Positions 10,863 to 22,245 of a stretch of 64,000 nt of DNA are shown here, piece after piece (the first letter of the stretch is position 1; the number at the start of each line of letters is the position of its first letter). Position numbers and translations under genes: made by a program. This DNA is from Maniola hyperantus (lineage: Eukaryota > Arthropoda > Insecta > Lepidoptera > Nymphalidae): the NCBI RefSeq assembly GCF_902806685.2, contig NC_048562.1, forward strand, positions 2,872,200-2,936,199, read 5' to 3'. The notes beneath the pieces were generated by a model that was given only the letters and a program-made list of their open reading frames with translations, made no database searches and was not told the DNA's origin.

Positions 10863-13800
10863 AATGAAAAAATTACAGTTTTGGGTTCAGTATCGATTAT
10901 AGAGTGCCCTCGAAAAAAAATTTTCAAAATATCTTCAATGTACAGAATTTGACCTGTTACAGTTTTATTATAAGTATTGATTGATGATAGTTATAGCGGC
11001 AATAGAAATGCACATTCTGTGAAAATTTCAACTCTATCTATTACGATTCTCGAGATACAGCACTCTAACAGACGGACGGACGGACGGGTGGACAGCGGAG
11101 GCTTAGTAATAGGGTCCCAATGGGACCCTCGGGGTACGGAACCCTGAGAAAGGCGTGCCGCAAGCTAATTACAAAAAAAAATATCGATTTCAAGTTTATT
11201 ATAATTTGATTAAAAATTTGGTAATTTTTGAAAACCATTATGTAAATTATATAACCGAAAACGTAATAAAAAGTATTTGCAAGTTTTTTTTATATGTACA
11301 TATGTTTTAAGTTATATTGTATTTTCATTTCATTGGTTTTATTTTTTTGGATTATTTTTTACTTTATGTTGCATTTGGTCGCTCAGATGTAGGCAAAGCT
11401 TAGGCAATATATTGTGTTTGTGTTTTTGAGGAAAATATTTATTTATAAGTATATAATATTATTAGGAAATTTTAAGAATGATAATTTATTTGCACGAATT
11501 ATTTCGGTCGACGGTTTTATATATAGAATAGAATAAAAGTATTAGTAAAGGGTGGTGTGATATACCTATTTATGTTTATAGTTATTTTATTTTATTGACT
11601 TACAAAGGAACAATAAGTTTAGATTTTGTCCTTGATCCATAGTGTGAGGTTTGCACTGACGAAACATCTTAACTATATAAAAGGAAAAGGTGACTGACTG
11701 ACTGACTGATCTATCAGCGCACAGCTCAAACTACTGGACGAATCTGGCTGAAATTTGGCATGCAGATAGCTATTATGACGTAGGCATCCGCTAAAGGATT
11801 TTTAAAATTCAACCTCTAAGGGGGTAGAATAGGGGTCTGAAATTTGTGTAGTCCGCGCGGACGTAGTCGCGGGAATAAGCTAGTGTAATATAAGACGACT
11901 AGGTTATGCTCGCGACTTCGTCCGCGTGGACTACAAAATTTCAAACCCCTATTTAACCCCCTTAGGAGCTGAATTTTCAAAAACCCTTTCTTAGCGGATG
12001 CCTACGTCATAATAGCTATCTGCATGCCAAATTTCAGCCCAAACCGTCCAGTAGTTTGTGCTGTGCGTTGATAGATCAGTCAGTCAGTCACCTTCTCCTT
12101 TTATATATATAGACTAGCTGATGCCCGCGACTTCGTCCGCGTGAAATTAGGTTTTCAAATGTCCTTCCCCGGGATGCAAGCTATCGCTGTACCAAATTTC
12201 GTCAAAATCGGTTGAACGGTTGAGCCGTAAAAAGCTAACAGACAGACAGACACACTTTCACATTTATAATATTAGTATGGATTATTAGGATTAGGATTGT
12301 TCCTTTTATATGTTATTTTGATTTATGGTAGCTAGTTGGTTTGTGGTGAATACTGAATGAAAATGTTATATTAGGTATGAAAGACAAGCGCGATTCCGCG
12401 GACTGATTCACTAACTCTGTGTCCAACACTGAATGATAGCCACCGAGCTTTTTTGACATTGTTTGGTTCTACAGTGCTACTTCATTGAAAAATATCAAAA
12501 TATTTTTCGTAGAAAACCTTCAATGGATTAAAAATAAATGTCAAATGAGCTCGGTGGCTATCATTCAGTGTTAGACACTGAGTTAGCGAAGCACTGGGTA
12601 GGTCTCTATTACCGCCATCTTGTTAATAAAGTATTGTTTCACAGCACGACAGAGGCTACCCTGGGCGCCGTGCTGCAAGGCGAGCACGGCAACGCGCCCT
12701 CCACGTCACCTCATCATGACACTCCCAGTGAAACCAAAAGTAATAATATTATAGTTGAGCCAGTATGAACGTGCGAACTGTATCACAAATCATAACGATC
12801 ATGTGAGAATGCCGCACAAATGGTCATCGATAAAGGGGTGACGATCGGATGCAGGTAGCTAACCTCTCCCTTGCTCTTTATAACCTGTTATCGACTAATG
12901 ACAATTCCTTTTTTTTTTTAACTGTTTCACAGAACAGGTTCCAGTTCCATAAGGCTTGTAAGGGCGAGTCAGAGTTCTGTTAAAAAAAAAGATTCATGAC
13001 TCAGTTCGCACGTTCATAATGGCTCATATTGTACCTGAGCAGAAATCTTATTTTTGAATGGCGCGAAGTTATCTCAGCCAATCATGGCGCGTGTCCGTCT
13101 GCTATTGGTTGTTGCCTACACGCCATGTTTTGTAAGATCGAATTAGGTCTTAGGAGCGAGATAGCACAAGCCTCTGTTATTCTTGTGTTAAAAATCTTAA
13201 CGTCAAGCAATAAGGTCTGTATCTAAATATATGAAAGGAAAAGGTGACTGACTGATCTATCAACGCACAGCTCAAACTACTGGACGGATCGAGCTGAAAT
13301 TTGGCATGCAGATAGCTGTTATGACGTAAGCATCCGCTAAGAAAGGATTTTGAAACTTTAACCAATAAGGGAGTGAAATAGGGGTTTGAATTTTGTGTGG
13401 TCCACGCGGATGGAGTCGCGAGCATAAACTAGTGACTTATTAAAGTGGTAGTAGTAACTTGCGTGTATCGGCAAGTAAAACATAATGGAAAATCCAAATT
13501 ATATTCAAAAATATGTAGGAAAGACTGAAAGCCAAAATGAAGATAATGATGACAATGACCAAGACGGATAAGTCAGGATCACATATTAGATTAACCGAGC
13601 CTTCGTGGGCGTACTAACAATAATCTCGCACTACTACGAGAGATAACACCAACTACCCTCAACTATACCTACCGTCAATAATAATGAGTCATGACAACAA
13701 CGTCAATGACTTAGACAATGCTAACTAGGTCCCTACCTAGACCGGCTCCTCCATCCCCATACCGGTCCCAGACCAACCAGCTAACCTAGCACACCACCTC

Positions 13801-16800
13801 CTTGTACCTCTAACAACAGAAACCATACAGGTAACAACAACAATAAAATATGCCAATAACAATAACACAGTACGACACACACAGTATCTACTGAGAAGTG
13901 CCCTCGGCAAAAGCCACACGGATAATCCTCTGCTTCGCACCGCGCCTGCCATTTTATTGTCTCAAAGTCGGCGGTGGGAAGCATGACGTAATGTTCAATG
14001 CGCAATCTATTCACAACAAATGACGGCGCTGCCGTCAAATACATCATCATCAGCCTGTGGACGTCCACTGTTGGACATAGGCCTTCCCTAAAGAGCGCCA
14101 CCACACCCGGTCCTTAGCCTTCCTCATCCAGCCTTCATATTTCCTTACATATGTCAAATACATATTTCCTTGTAATTATCCTTCCGAAATACAGGATTTT
14201 CCTAGTGCAGAAGCGTAGGAAACTCGTTACGGTGTTTAAATTCAAAATTCAATTATTTTTGTTCTCAGATGACAACAAGGGCATAGCCCGCGGCTTAGCG
14301 ACGTGGCGCGAGGCGGTGTCCCGCTGCAACACCTCAGCACAGTTGGCCATGCTACTGCAAGCTCTGGAGTCCGCCATAGCCTGGGACAAGAGCATCATGA
14401 AAGCTGTACGTATATAGAGTCTGACAAACCAGTTACAGTGCGACAAGGCTACCTTGGGGCGTGGCGAAAATCAGAACTAACGTTGCTGTCAAGTGTTGCC
14501 TTTGTTCTTGTTTGAATATTCTAAGCGTCCAAACAACAGCGCCCCCCTGTCAATGTCATTCAAGTGCCAAGAGGGCCTTGTCGCAACACTCACACTGTAA
14601 ATGGTTGCTGCTTAGCTAAATGGTCGTTTTTGAGTATGTTTAATTGTTGCAGAACTGCCAGTTTTGTTTATGCGGCGACAACGAAGATCAGTTGTTGCTG
14701 TGTGACGGATGCGACAAAGGGTACCATACCTACTGCTTCAAGCCACGGATGGAGAAGATACCCGAGGGGGATTGGTAAGAATTTTTGTGTTAGCTATTAT
14801 TAACTATAGGTAAACCGCTGTAACTTGACCCTTCTGAACGTCTGCGGGATGCGGGGCGAGAGCGCGCTCAACCAATCAGACATCAGTTACGAACAGCGGC
14901 AGACTAACTGATTGGTTGAGCGGCGCCGCGCCCCGCGTCCCGCAGACGACGAGAAGGGTCAAGCTTACAGCGGTTTGCCTATAGCTGATGCCCACGACTT
15001 CGCGGGATTTTTAAAAATCCCGTTGGAACTCTTTGATTTCCCGAGTGGCCTATGTCACTCCCCAGGTCTTTAACTATATCCATGCAAAAAATCACGTCGA
15101 TCCGTTGCTCTGATGCGACGTGATTGAAGGACAAACCAACAAACCAATAAACAAACACACTTTCGCATTTATAATAAGGGTACTGCATGCATAAAATCAC
15201 GTCAATCCGTTGCACCGTTGCGACGTTATTGAAGGACAAACCAACAAACCAAGAAACAATTTTCGCATTAATAATAAGTGTACTGATTTCAGGTACTGTT
15301 GGGAGTGTGTGAACAAAGCGCGAGGCGGCGGGAGGGAGCGAGTGTGCATAGTGTGCGGCGGCGCCGCGCGAGGGCGCGCCTTGCCCTGCGCTTTGTGTGT
15401 TCGGGCCTTTCATCTGGACTGCCATTACCCGCCATTGCATAAGGTATTTCAATACTCCTATACAGTACTACCATTTTTATGTACCTAATGTATTTAATGG
15501 CTTGTATAGTACGGTATAATAACATTGTAAATTGTAAATTAAAAAGAGCAACCGCCGAGTTTCTTGCTGGTTCTTTTCGGTAGGAACGGCATTCCGAACC
15601 AGTGGTAAATTAAAACTACTTGACTATTCATAAGCACTTTTAAAAAGTTTACATGAATAAAAAAACATTCTATTCTATTCTATAAGTTATACCGATGTAC
15701 CTGCGCAGAAGTCTAACTTTTGAATGGCGTGAAAATATCTCCGCCTATCATAGCACGCGTCCGTCCATACTAATATTATAAATATAGTAAATTTAAAAAT
15801 AAAAGATACACTAAACAGACTTCGATAAGATTTGGCAAGGAGGTCGCTATTATCTGTGGTCATTAGCTTTAGGGATGAGACGTATTTACGCTACCAGGTT
15901 TTAAAACCAGGGCTTTGCTTGGAAGTAGGGCGCCCTGGTGCGGGTGGAATTTACTTGCAAGTAATTCTTCACAAATAGGATTGTGCTCCTTATACATATG
16001 AAAACACGGACCGAATTTCTATGCAAGTATTTTTGCAAGTATTTTCCACAAATAGGAATGTGGACTTTATATGTATGATGACACGGATCGATTTCATATG
16101 TCATAAAAAGATTTCGACCTTCAACGTATTTTTTACCTGACTACGGCAAAGCCAAAAGTAAGGGTTATGAGAACGGCCGGGGCTTCGAACTTGCAAGTCT
16201 TTCTTGACAAATAGGATTGTGCACCTTAAATTTATGTAAACACGGTCCAATTTTCTATGCAGTAAAAAACTTCGAACTTGCAAGTATTTCTCACAAATAG
16301 GATTGTGGACTTTATATGTATGACAACACGGATCGATTTCATATGCCATAAAAAGACTTCGACCTTCAACGTATTTTTTACCTGACTACGGCAAAGCCAA
16401 AAGTAAGGGTTATGAGAAGGGCCGGGGCTTCGAACTTGCAAGTCTTTCATCACAAATAGGATTGTGCACCTAATACATATGAAAATACGGTCCGATTTTC
16501 TATGCTTTTAATACTTTAAAGTATTTTAAAACCTGGTTTTAGACCCTGGTATTTTTACGTACTCTTACTTGGAAGCCCTGGTATTGAATTTAGCAAGTAT
16601 GTCTCATCCCTGATTAGCTTGACCATTAAGTACAATAGTAAAATCTTCCTCCGAGCGGGTAGCATACTCGGGGCCTAGAATTTGTGTACATATTATAGTC
16701 TTTCGAAGTTGACACTTCGTTAGCGCGATTCAGGTTTCACGGTGGCGCCATCTAGTAACATCGTTGTAAGTTTGAGTGTCTCAGTGACTCTGACCTCAGA

Positions 16801-19800
16801 CTTATGAGACCTATCGATCAATGATCCTGGTTATTTGTATGGTTAGCAATGAATAATTGAAAATCATCATTTTTTGAGTGGATTTGGAACTAGTCTAGTC
16901 TCTGTGTCCAGTAAAATATGATATTTCTTACTCTTTCATTTAAATATTATGTTTTTTGGTCTTTGTCATAGATGCCGCGCGGCAAATGGTACTGTTCTCA
17001 GTGCATCTCCCGAGCGCCTCCCAAGAAACCTCGGAAGAACACCAAGCGAGAGAAAAAGACTGTGGACACGAGCAAAGACAGCACCGACATAGACGCTACT
17101 ATGGTGCCCAGGTAAGTTGATAAGCGAGCAAGAACTGTATTCGTAATATCATCATCATGATCAACTCATGGGGTCCCAAGGTGCTGAAATGGGTTCCTAA
17201 ATCAGGGTTCCTACTGAAAACCAGCGCTGTATGTTTTTGTACTTGTGCAAGACATATGGCATTTATGCTGAGTAGGGACCTTTTTTTTCGGGTTGTGCCA
17301 CACATGACATGGTTTATTCCGGCGCTTCTTCTACTTGAGGTCTTTTGACTTTACTACTCAAGTATAAGAGGCGCCGGGATAACCTAACCTAACCAGGTCT
17401 AGCTGGTAATGTGTGGTACAGCCTTAAAAAATAAACGTTTTTCTTTCTTTCTTTCAAATGGCGACCTCGCACCGGAAGACGCAGAGACCCCCCACTAGGT
17501 GGACGGACGACATCAGACGAGTCGTAGGGTGCCGTTGGATTTAGGCGGTGCAAGACCGTGGCGTGTGGAAGTCCCTACAAGAGACCTATGTCCAGTAGTG
17601 GACGTCTATCAGTTGATGATGACGATGATGGTGATGATGATCAACCCATAGTCGGATAACTACAGAACACGGGTCTCCTCTCATAGTGACCACTCGCACT
17701 TGACCGGCTTTCTAAAAATATATAAAAGGAAAAGGTGACTGACTGACTGACTAATTGATCTATCAACGCATAGCTCAAACTACTGGACGGATCGGGCTGA
17801 AATTCGGCATCCGCTAAGAAAGGATTTTTAAAAATTCAACCTGGTGTTTGATTGTGTAGTCCACGCGGACGAAGTCGCGAGCATAAGCTAGTATTTAATA
17901 AAGGTTTTCCTTACAGTCCAACGGCCTCACATGCATCTACGTCCACAACGGCAGAGGAACCGACGCGAGCCCCCACGCCTGACAAAGAGCACGATAAGCT
18001 CGACGAGCCGCTCGCCGAGCCGACTCCACCCGCGCAGGTTACCGAGCCAGAGAACGGGATCAACCATCATACTGGTGAGTAATTAGCCAAGGATTATCTA
18101 TGTACTTTTTCTAAATAGAAATCACGCTCGCTACGCTCGGGATGATTTCTCTTTGATGTTTTTAACGTTAAAACCAAGAAGGAAAATTATTCGATAATCC
18201 TGGGAGGCTTCGGCCGTGGCTAGTTCCTACTCTACTGCCAAAAGATTTAGCGTCACAATAATTTATCTATTCAATTTCCAGTGGTGCCAGAAATACCGTC
18301 GGATGACGGCCCACCCGCCGAAAAACGCAGAGCCCTACAGTTCGTGGCCGGCAACGGAGCCCTACAACACGACGAAAGTGACTTAGTCGACGGCCCAGGT
18401 TAGTAATGCGAGTATTTTACACCAAGCGAGAAAAAAATCTAAAAATGCATACATAATATATTAGCAATAAAGCAACCAAAAAATGTTCATTTCAGTTAAA
18501 TTTTTTAATTAATTTTAAACATTTAAATTTTTATCAGTTCTACAATTGAATCGGTCATTTCAAAAATCACATAAGTCACATTATTAAAAAAAATTAAAAA
18601 ATAAATCAAAACCCCGATTTCACCACCTTTGAGTTGAATTTTTAAAAATCCTTTCTTAGCGGATGTTTTAGTCATAATAGCTATCTGCATACCAAATTTC
18701 AGCCTGATCCGTCCCGTAGTTTGAGCTGTGCGTTGATAGATCAGTCAGTCAGTCACTTTTTCGTTTTATATATTTTGATTTATTTTTATGGTTTGCCAAC
18801 ATCCGAAATACACAGAGAAAAAAAAATATATTGGAATAATTAAAGAGAGGCGTTTATATCTATACTGCAGCGCTGTGCAAGCTGCACTGCACTTTATAGC
18901 GTCATAACTAGAGTCGCTTTTTGTTCACAGTGGAAGAACACGAGTCGGAAAACCTGCCACTGCTATCCCGTGCCAAAAAAGAGAAAACCAGTGCCAAAAA
19001 ACAACTCAAAGACGTCATACAGTTTTGCAAGTAAGTTTTAAATTTCATGTCACAAACGAGTCGCAGGGAGCCCGCTGGATGACGGTGGCGCAAGAGCGTG
19101 GTGTATGGGAGTCCCTACAAGAGACCTATGTCCAGCAGTGGACGTCTATCGGTTGATGATGATGATGAGGGCTCTCTTATGATAAATTAAATCTTCTCTA
19201 TATATAAAAAAAAATGAATCGCTGAATGTGTTGCTGATCGCAAATCTCGAGAGCAGCTGAACCGATTTCGCTAATTCTTTTTTTTATTATATTCCTTGAA
19301 GTACGAGGATGGTTCTATGGGAAAGAAAAATTTCAAAAATTGCCTGAAAAAGAATCGACTGTTAGGCGGTACGAAGTTCGCCGCCTTCGCCGGGGCAGCT
19401 AGTATAACATAAATAAAAGCTCGTAAGAAAGCTCAGAGTCACTCAGCGGGCGATGGAGAAAGAGAGCTATCTTGGAGTTTCTCTACGTGATCAGATCAGA
19501 ACTGAGGATATTCGTAGGAGAATCAGAGTAACCAACATAGTTTAGCTGGTTGCGAAGCTGAATTAGCAAAGGCTAAGACACATAGTTCGAAAAACCTGCG
19601 TTGGGGTTCCAATGTGCTGGAATGGCGACCTCGCACGGGAAGGCGCAGCGTTGGAAGACCCTCCACGGTGGACAGACTAAGCGAATCTGCGAAAGCCACT
19701 GGATGACGGCGGCGCAAGACCGCGGCGTGTGGAAGTCCCTTAAAAATATGAGAGAAAAAAGGCCTAGCCTGACCAGCCGCGAGATATATTTCTTAATAAT

Positions 19801-21276
19801 CTAATTAATAAATAGACTTTAATCAATAAAACCAGTTTTACCTATTGCTTTTTGTTTACCATTTTAATAATTCCCATGTGAAACTTTAGTTTGCAGGTGT
19901 TTTTTAGCAATAAGATAGGGTTTTCCGTGCCTGAAAAATTAAAATTATAGCACAAGTAAAGGAAAAAATCCGCAAACCATGAATTTGTGGTTGCATCACA
20001 AAAAAATTAGAATGTAGTGCGGGTCTTCTCCGTTTGGCCGGATCGGCCAAGAGGGGGTACGGGCCTCGAGATATGGCCTCCTTACCCGGGTAGGGCGCGG
20101 GACAACTTTGTGACTGTCTTTAAGTCGGAATTTCACCAACTAGGGCTTGCCAAATCTTGGCTTATTCTTATTAGAATGTGTTCACGAAAAAATTAATTTA
20201 CTAAATCACATATAGATGGCGCAGGTCATCATAACTTGTAGTGACATAAGTCTTAGGTATATCTTGTACAGTTCTTGCAATTCACGAAGGCGAGTGGCTC
20301 ATGCTTGTGTTTAAGTCGTATCGGTATAAGTAAGAAGGTACACTGAATGTGTGCGTTTGCGAGCGCTTGCTCGCGACTGATTGGTCCGACATGCACGCAC
20401 ACTTACGTAATGCCTGTGTATCCGACGCGGACGTGACCACAAGTAAAGTCCACTCGCCTTCGTGAATTGCAAGAACTGTACCATGGTACGGAACACTTCA
20501 TTCGGGGATTCGGAATTTTTTTGTGGTAATAATGTACCTCTTTCCCAGGAACCTCTTATGTGAAATGGAATGCCACGAACACGCTTGGCCATTTCTGGTT
20601 CCAGTCAACACGAAGCAGTTCCCGCAGTATAGAAAAGTCATCAAGTGCCCCATGGATCTATCTACCATCAAGAGGAAACTGCATGATTCTGGGTACAGCA
20701 ATCAATTCATATTTTACTAGAAGATGCCAGCGACTTCGACTGCGATTGGAAACTGACTGGATTTAGGTTTAAAATCCCTTGGGAACTCTTCTATTTTCCA
20801 GGATAAAAAAGTAGCCTTTGTCTGTAGGATTTAAGCTCTCAGCACCAAGGTAGGTAATGATGTCAACAGCTTGATCGCTCTGGATTTAGATTTTTCAAAA
20901 ATCCTGTGGGAACTTTTTGATTTTCCGGGAATAAAAGTGGCCTATGCCTTTCCCTGGGATACAAGTTATCTCTGCACTAGATTTCGTAAAAATTCGGAAA
21001 TGGATGGGATGTGAAAAACTAGCAGATAGATGATTTTCGAAAAATTCAATTTTTTTTAGACAGCTGTGTTTATGAATTTATTTTTAACCGACTTCAAACA
21101 AGGAGAGGTTCTCAATTCGACTGTGTTTTTTTAGATATAAATGCAAAGAAGAATTCGCCTCCGACGTCCGTCTGATCTTCAGCAACTGTGAAGTATTCAA
21201 TGAAGATGACAGTCCCGTGGGTCGGGCGGGCCACTTCATGCGGCAGTTCTTTGAGGAGCGCTGGCTTCTTGCCTGA
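9751..21276 (+). CDS. tou: Toutatis/BAZ2-type chromatin protein, C-terminal 449 codons
   Basis: Spliced exons: 9751-9795 (tentative), 12645-12739, 14269-14405, 14653-14774, 15293-15443, 16972-17111, 17917-18074, 18282-18398, 18931-19030, 20549-20692 and 21135-21276 (TGA 21274-21276). All junctions are AG/GT and phase-compatible. Domains in order: a WSD-like motif (LATWREAVSRCNTSAQLAML, then SAIAWDKSIMKA); a PHD finger (NCQFCLCGDNEDQLLLCDGC to WYCWEC); a second PHD finger (RVCIVCGG to WYCSQC); an acidic, Ser/Thr/Pro-rich linker with basic clusters; and a bromodomain split over the last two exons, with CPMDLSTIKRKL and an acetyl-lysine-binding Asn in NCEVFNEDDS. This order is that of Drosophila Toutatis and vertebrate BAZ2A/B, nuclear subunits that partner ISWI-type remodellers. 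The MBD/TAM and DDT parts should lie upstream, outside the window. The protein ends directly after the bromodomain. Confidence 0.92.
9941..11165 (+). repeat. LINE/SINE-tail mosaic with (GACA)n microsatellite
   Basis: Non-coding mosaic. It holds a family A-like word (GTCCGACTCGTACACTAAGG), a partial family L start (ACTAGCTGACCCTGCGAACTTC near 10010), a roughly 70-bp GACA tract (about 10790-10862), and a GACGGACGGACGGG patch followed by GGGTCCCAATGGGACCC. Frames here are low-complexity artefacts. Confidence 0.6.
10790..10862. repeat. (GACA)n microsatellite
   Basis: About 17 near-perfect copies of the tetranucleotide. The reverse strand is translated artefactually as a Cys-Leu-Ser-Val repeat. 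Confidence 0.95.
11674..12116. repeat. Two family C repeats in inverted orientation
   Basis: A family C copy on the minus strand (about 11674-11882) is followed at once by one on the plus strand (about 11908-12116). Marker words are GCATGCAGATAGCTATTATG, GACTGACTGACTGA and the start word CTCGCGACTTCGTCCGCGTGG. Together they make a long foldback with arms of about 200 bp. Confidence 0.8.
12115..12286 (+). repeat. Family B repeat (LINE-tail type)
   Basis: Starts CTAGCTGATGCCCGCGACTT, contains CCGGGATGCAAGCTAT and AAAATCGGTTGAACGG, then GACAGACAGACA, and ends TAATATTAGTATGGAT. This family recurs about twenty times in the window and is always non-coding. Confidence 0.85.
12403..12593. mobile_element. 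Foldback MITE beside a tou-like exon
   Basis: Arms of about 50 bp. The left one contains AACACTGAATGATAGCCACC and the right one its reverse complement GGTGGCTATCATTCAGTGTT. The centre is AT-rich. It ends about 50 bp before the acceptor of the exon at 12645 and supplies the ATG of a spurious open frame there. Confidence 0.75.
13223..13434 (-). repeat. Family C repeat
   Basis: Minus-strand copy lying in a tou-like intron, with GACTGACTGATCTATC, ATTTGGCATGCAGATAGC and GGTCCACGCGGATGGAGTCG. Confidence 0.8.
13440..14268. other. Intronic sequence with a LINE 3' fragment
   Basis: No exon found. A family F fragment (GTGGACGTCCACTGTTGGAC near 14055, orientation opposite to the copies at 17.5-19.7 kb) lies about 14044-14140. 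The rest has no recognisable content up to the acceptor before 14269. Confidence 0.5.
14807..14981. mobile_element. TA-flanked GC-rich foldback MITE
   Basis: Terminal inverted repeats of about 29 bp (left TAGGTAAACCGCTGTAACTT; right ends ACAGCGGTTTGCCTA), flanked by TA on both sides (14805-14806 and 14982-14983). The interior is GC-rich and itself palindromic (GGGATGCGGGGCG against GCCCCGCGTCCCGC). It sits in the intron that splits the first PHD finger. The TA duplication suggests a Tc1/mariner-like or PIF-like mover. Confidence 0.8.
14984..15290 (+). repeat. Family B repeat with partial tandem copy
   Basis: A family B copy (about 14984-15186) is followed by a second copy of its last 100 bp (about 15187-15285). 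The duplication runs almost up to the acceptor at 15291-15292, which serves the exon completing the first PHD finger. Confidence 0.75.
15870..16612. mobile_element. Non-autonomous hAT-like element with internal tandem repeats
   Basis: Flanked by a perfect 8-bp duplication ATTAGCTT (15862-15869 and 16613-16620). Ends are TAGGGATGAGAC and GTCTCATCCCTG. Subterminal CCAGGG and CCCTGG words are mirrored on both sides. The interior carries repeated blocks with CAAATAGGATTGTG, CACGGATCGATTTCATATG and GACTACGGCAAAGCC, arranged as two units of about 245 bp plus partial ones. No transposase frame is present. An 8-bp duplication with CA/TAGGG-type ends is typical of the hAT superfamily. Confidence 0.85.
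17335..17640 (+). repeat. LINE 3' fragments (families M and F)
   Basis: 17335-17455 matches 51733-51845 (TCTTTTGACTTTACTACTCA and a TAAAAAATAAACG tail). About 17455-17640 is a non-LTR retrotransposon C-terminal fragment whose broken translation contains QDRGVWKSLQETYVQ, ending in a GATGATGATGA run. Related family F fragments lie at 19060-19175 and 19590-19770. Confidence 0.7.
17724..17892 (-). repeat. Family C repeat, internally deleted
   Basis: Begins TATATAAAAGGAAAAGGTGA and ends GACGAAGTCGCGAGCATAAG. About 40 bp of the consensus centre is missing. It ends 25 bp before the acceptor for the exon at 17917. Confidence 0.75.
18608..18779 (+). repeat. Family C repeat, 5'-truncated
   Basis: Lacks the usual CTAGCTTATGCTCGCGAC start but keeps CTTTCTTAGCGGATG, AATAGCTATCTGCAT and the CAGTCAGTCAGTCAC end. 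It is intronic in the tou-like gene. Confidence 0.75.
19060..19175 (+). repeat. Family F LINE 3' fragment
   Basis: Contains GAGCCCGCTGGATGACGGTG, GTCCCTACAAGAGACCTATG, TCCAGCAGTGGACGTCTATC and a GATGATGATGATGA end, just after the donor of the tou-like exon at 19030. Confidence 0.75.
19195..19405 (-). repeat. Family L repeat
   Basis: Reverse copy of the repeat at 51300-51500, with TTGCTGATCGCAAATCTCGA, AATCGACTGTTAGGCGGTAC and GCCGGGGCAGCTAGTA. Confidence 0.7.
19590..19770 (+). pseudogene. Non-LTR retrotransposon C-terminal fragment
   Basis: A translated stretch ends with HWMTAAQDRGVWKSLKNM, matching the broken copy at 17.5 kb. No upstream RT remains. It is a family F fragment in a tou-like intron. 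Confidence 0.65.
20269..20478. mobile_element. TA-flanked MITE with about 30-bp inverted ends
   Basis: The left end CAGTTCTTGCAATTCACGAA and the right end TTCGTGAATTGCAAGAACTG are exact reverse complements, and TA flanks both sides. The interior holds CTGATTGGTCCGACATGCAC. A second copy at 60979-61473 is split by a SINE. It lies 70 bp before the bromodomain exon. Confidence 0.85.
20710..21030 (+). repeat. Decayed family B copies
   Basis: Two worn copies with TCCCTTGGGAACTCTTCTAT and TTCCGGGAATAAAAGTGGCC words fill the bromodomain-splitting intron. Confidence 0.6.
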
Positions 21277-21780
21277 TTTACCACCACCACTTCTAATACT
21301 TACACAGAACAAAATATGGAGACGAAATAGACTGAAGCCCGAAAAAAAATGAAGCTTACGTGATTGTCAACCACAAAAAAGTGGTTTACAACCACAAGAA
21401 GTGTAATGTTCTACATAAAAAGTGATTTACAACCACAAAAGATGACATTTTCTGCATACAAAGTGATTCACAACCACAAAAAAGTCATTATCTGCTTAAA
21501 AAGTGATTTACAACCACAAAAATGACATTTTCTGTATAAAAAGTCATTTACAACCACAAGAAATGACATTCTCTGCTTAAAAAGTGATTTACAACCACAA
21601 AAAATGTCATTTTGAACCTAAAGTGATTTATAACCACAAAAAACACCTAGAGAAAAGTTAGTTTGTACCATAGTCAAGTGATTTTTGACCACAAACAAAA
21701 AGTGAATTACAGCCACATACTTAAAAGTGAATTATGAATACATTAAAGTGACTTAAAAATGGAGTGTGAATAAAATATTA
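21277..21780 (+). other. tou: 3' UTR of tou-like gene with AACCACA minisatellite
   Basis: After the TGA comes a roughly 40-bp degenerate tandem repeat (about 21365-21660) built on AAGTGATTTACAACCACAAA and TGACATTTTCTGC. It contains eight copies of AACCACA on the plus strand. A canonical AATAAA lies near 21770. Three further AACCACA words occur at 22323-22395. The transcript end is inferred, not shown. Confidence 0.6.
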
Positions 21781-22078
21781 GAAGTGTATTAAACAGAACA
21801 CTGACTGTAGAATAATAGTTTTAACTGTGAAGTAAATTACAGTAAACAGTGTGCCGCTTAAGTTTTAACACCATGTAAGCCGAAATTGGCAACTTTATAA
21901 TAGGACAGCGAGAAAGGGTTTCTAGGGTTGATTGAAAAAAACCGCCCAAGTGCGAGTCGCACTCGCACACGAAGGGTAGGGTTGTATGTTTTCTTGTTTC
22001 TGATTGGTTGAAATGACGCGTTTCTAGATTCTCTAGCAAATGGCTCGAAATGTCAAAACCGACAAAAATTTACTTTTA

Positions 22079-22245
22079 CAGTACATCGGCCTTTATAATG
22101 ACATTTCGGCTTTGTAAAGCGTTGTCTCTGTCACTCATACCATATGACGTTTTGTCGGTCTCAAAGACAGAGACAATGCTCTACAAATCCGCTATCTCCT
22201 TCTAAAGGTCGATATACATTATTTTCTGCCGCGTACTGTACGTGG
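22079..22245. mobile_element. Family H foldback MITE
   Basis: Ends contain TACAGTACATCGGCC and TCTGCCGCGTACTGTA, with mirrored inner arms (GTAAAGCGTTGTCTCTG against CAGAGACAATGCTCTAC). Further copies lie at 33276-33430, 43895-44085, 49573-49735 and 53465-53625. Confidence 0.75.

Noticed and set aside
10727..10927. Cys-Leu-Ser-Val repeat protein
   Set aside because: A translation artefact of the (GACA)n microsatellite.
12538..12768. Single 76-codon gene
   Set aside because: Its ATG and first third come from a foldback MITE. The real coding part is the internal exon 12645-12739, defined by splice sites and phase.
17852..18082. Frame starting with an ATG at 17852
   Set aside because: The first part is a family C repeat; coding begins only after the acceptor at 17915-17916 as an internal tou-like exon.
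21365..21660. CRISPR-like regular repeats
   Set aside because: The units are degenerate and contiguous, with no unique spacers, and lie in a eukaryotic 3' flank; a minisatellite is the simpler reading.
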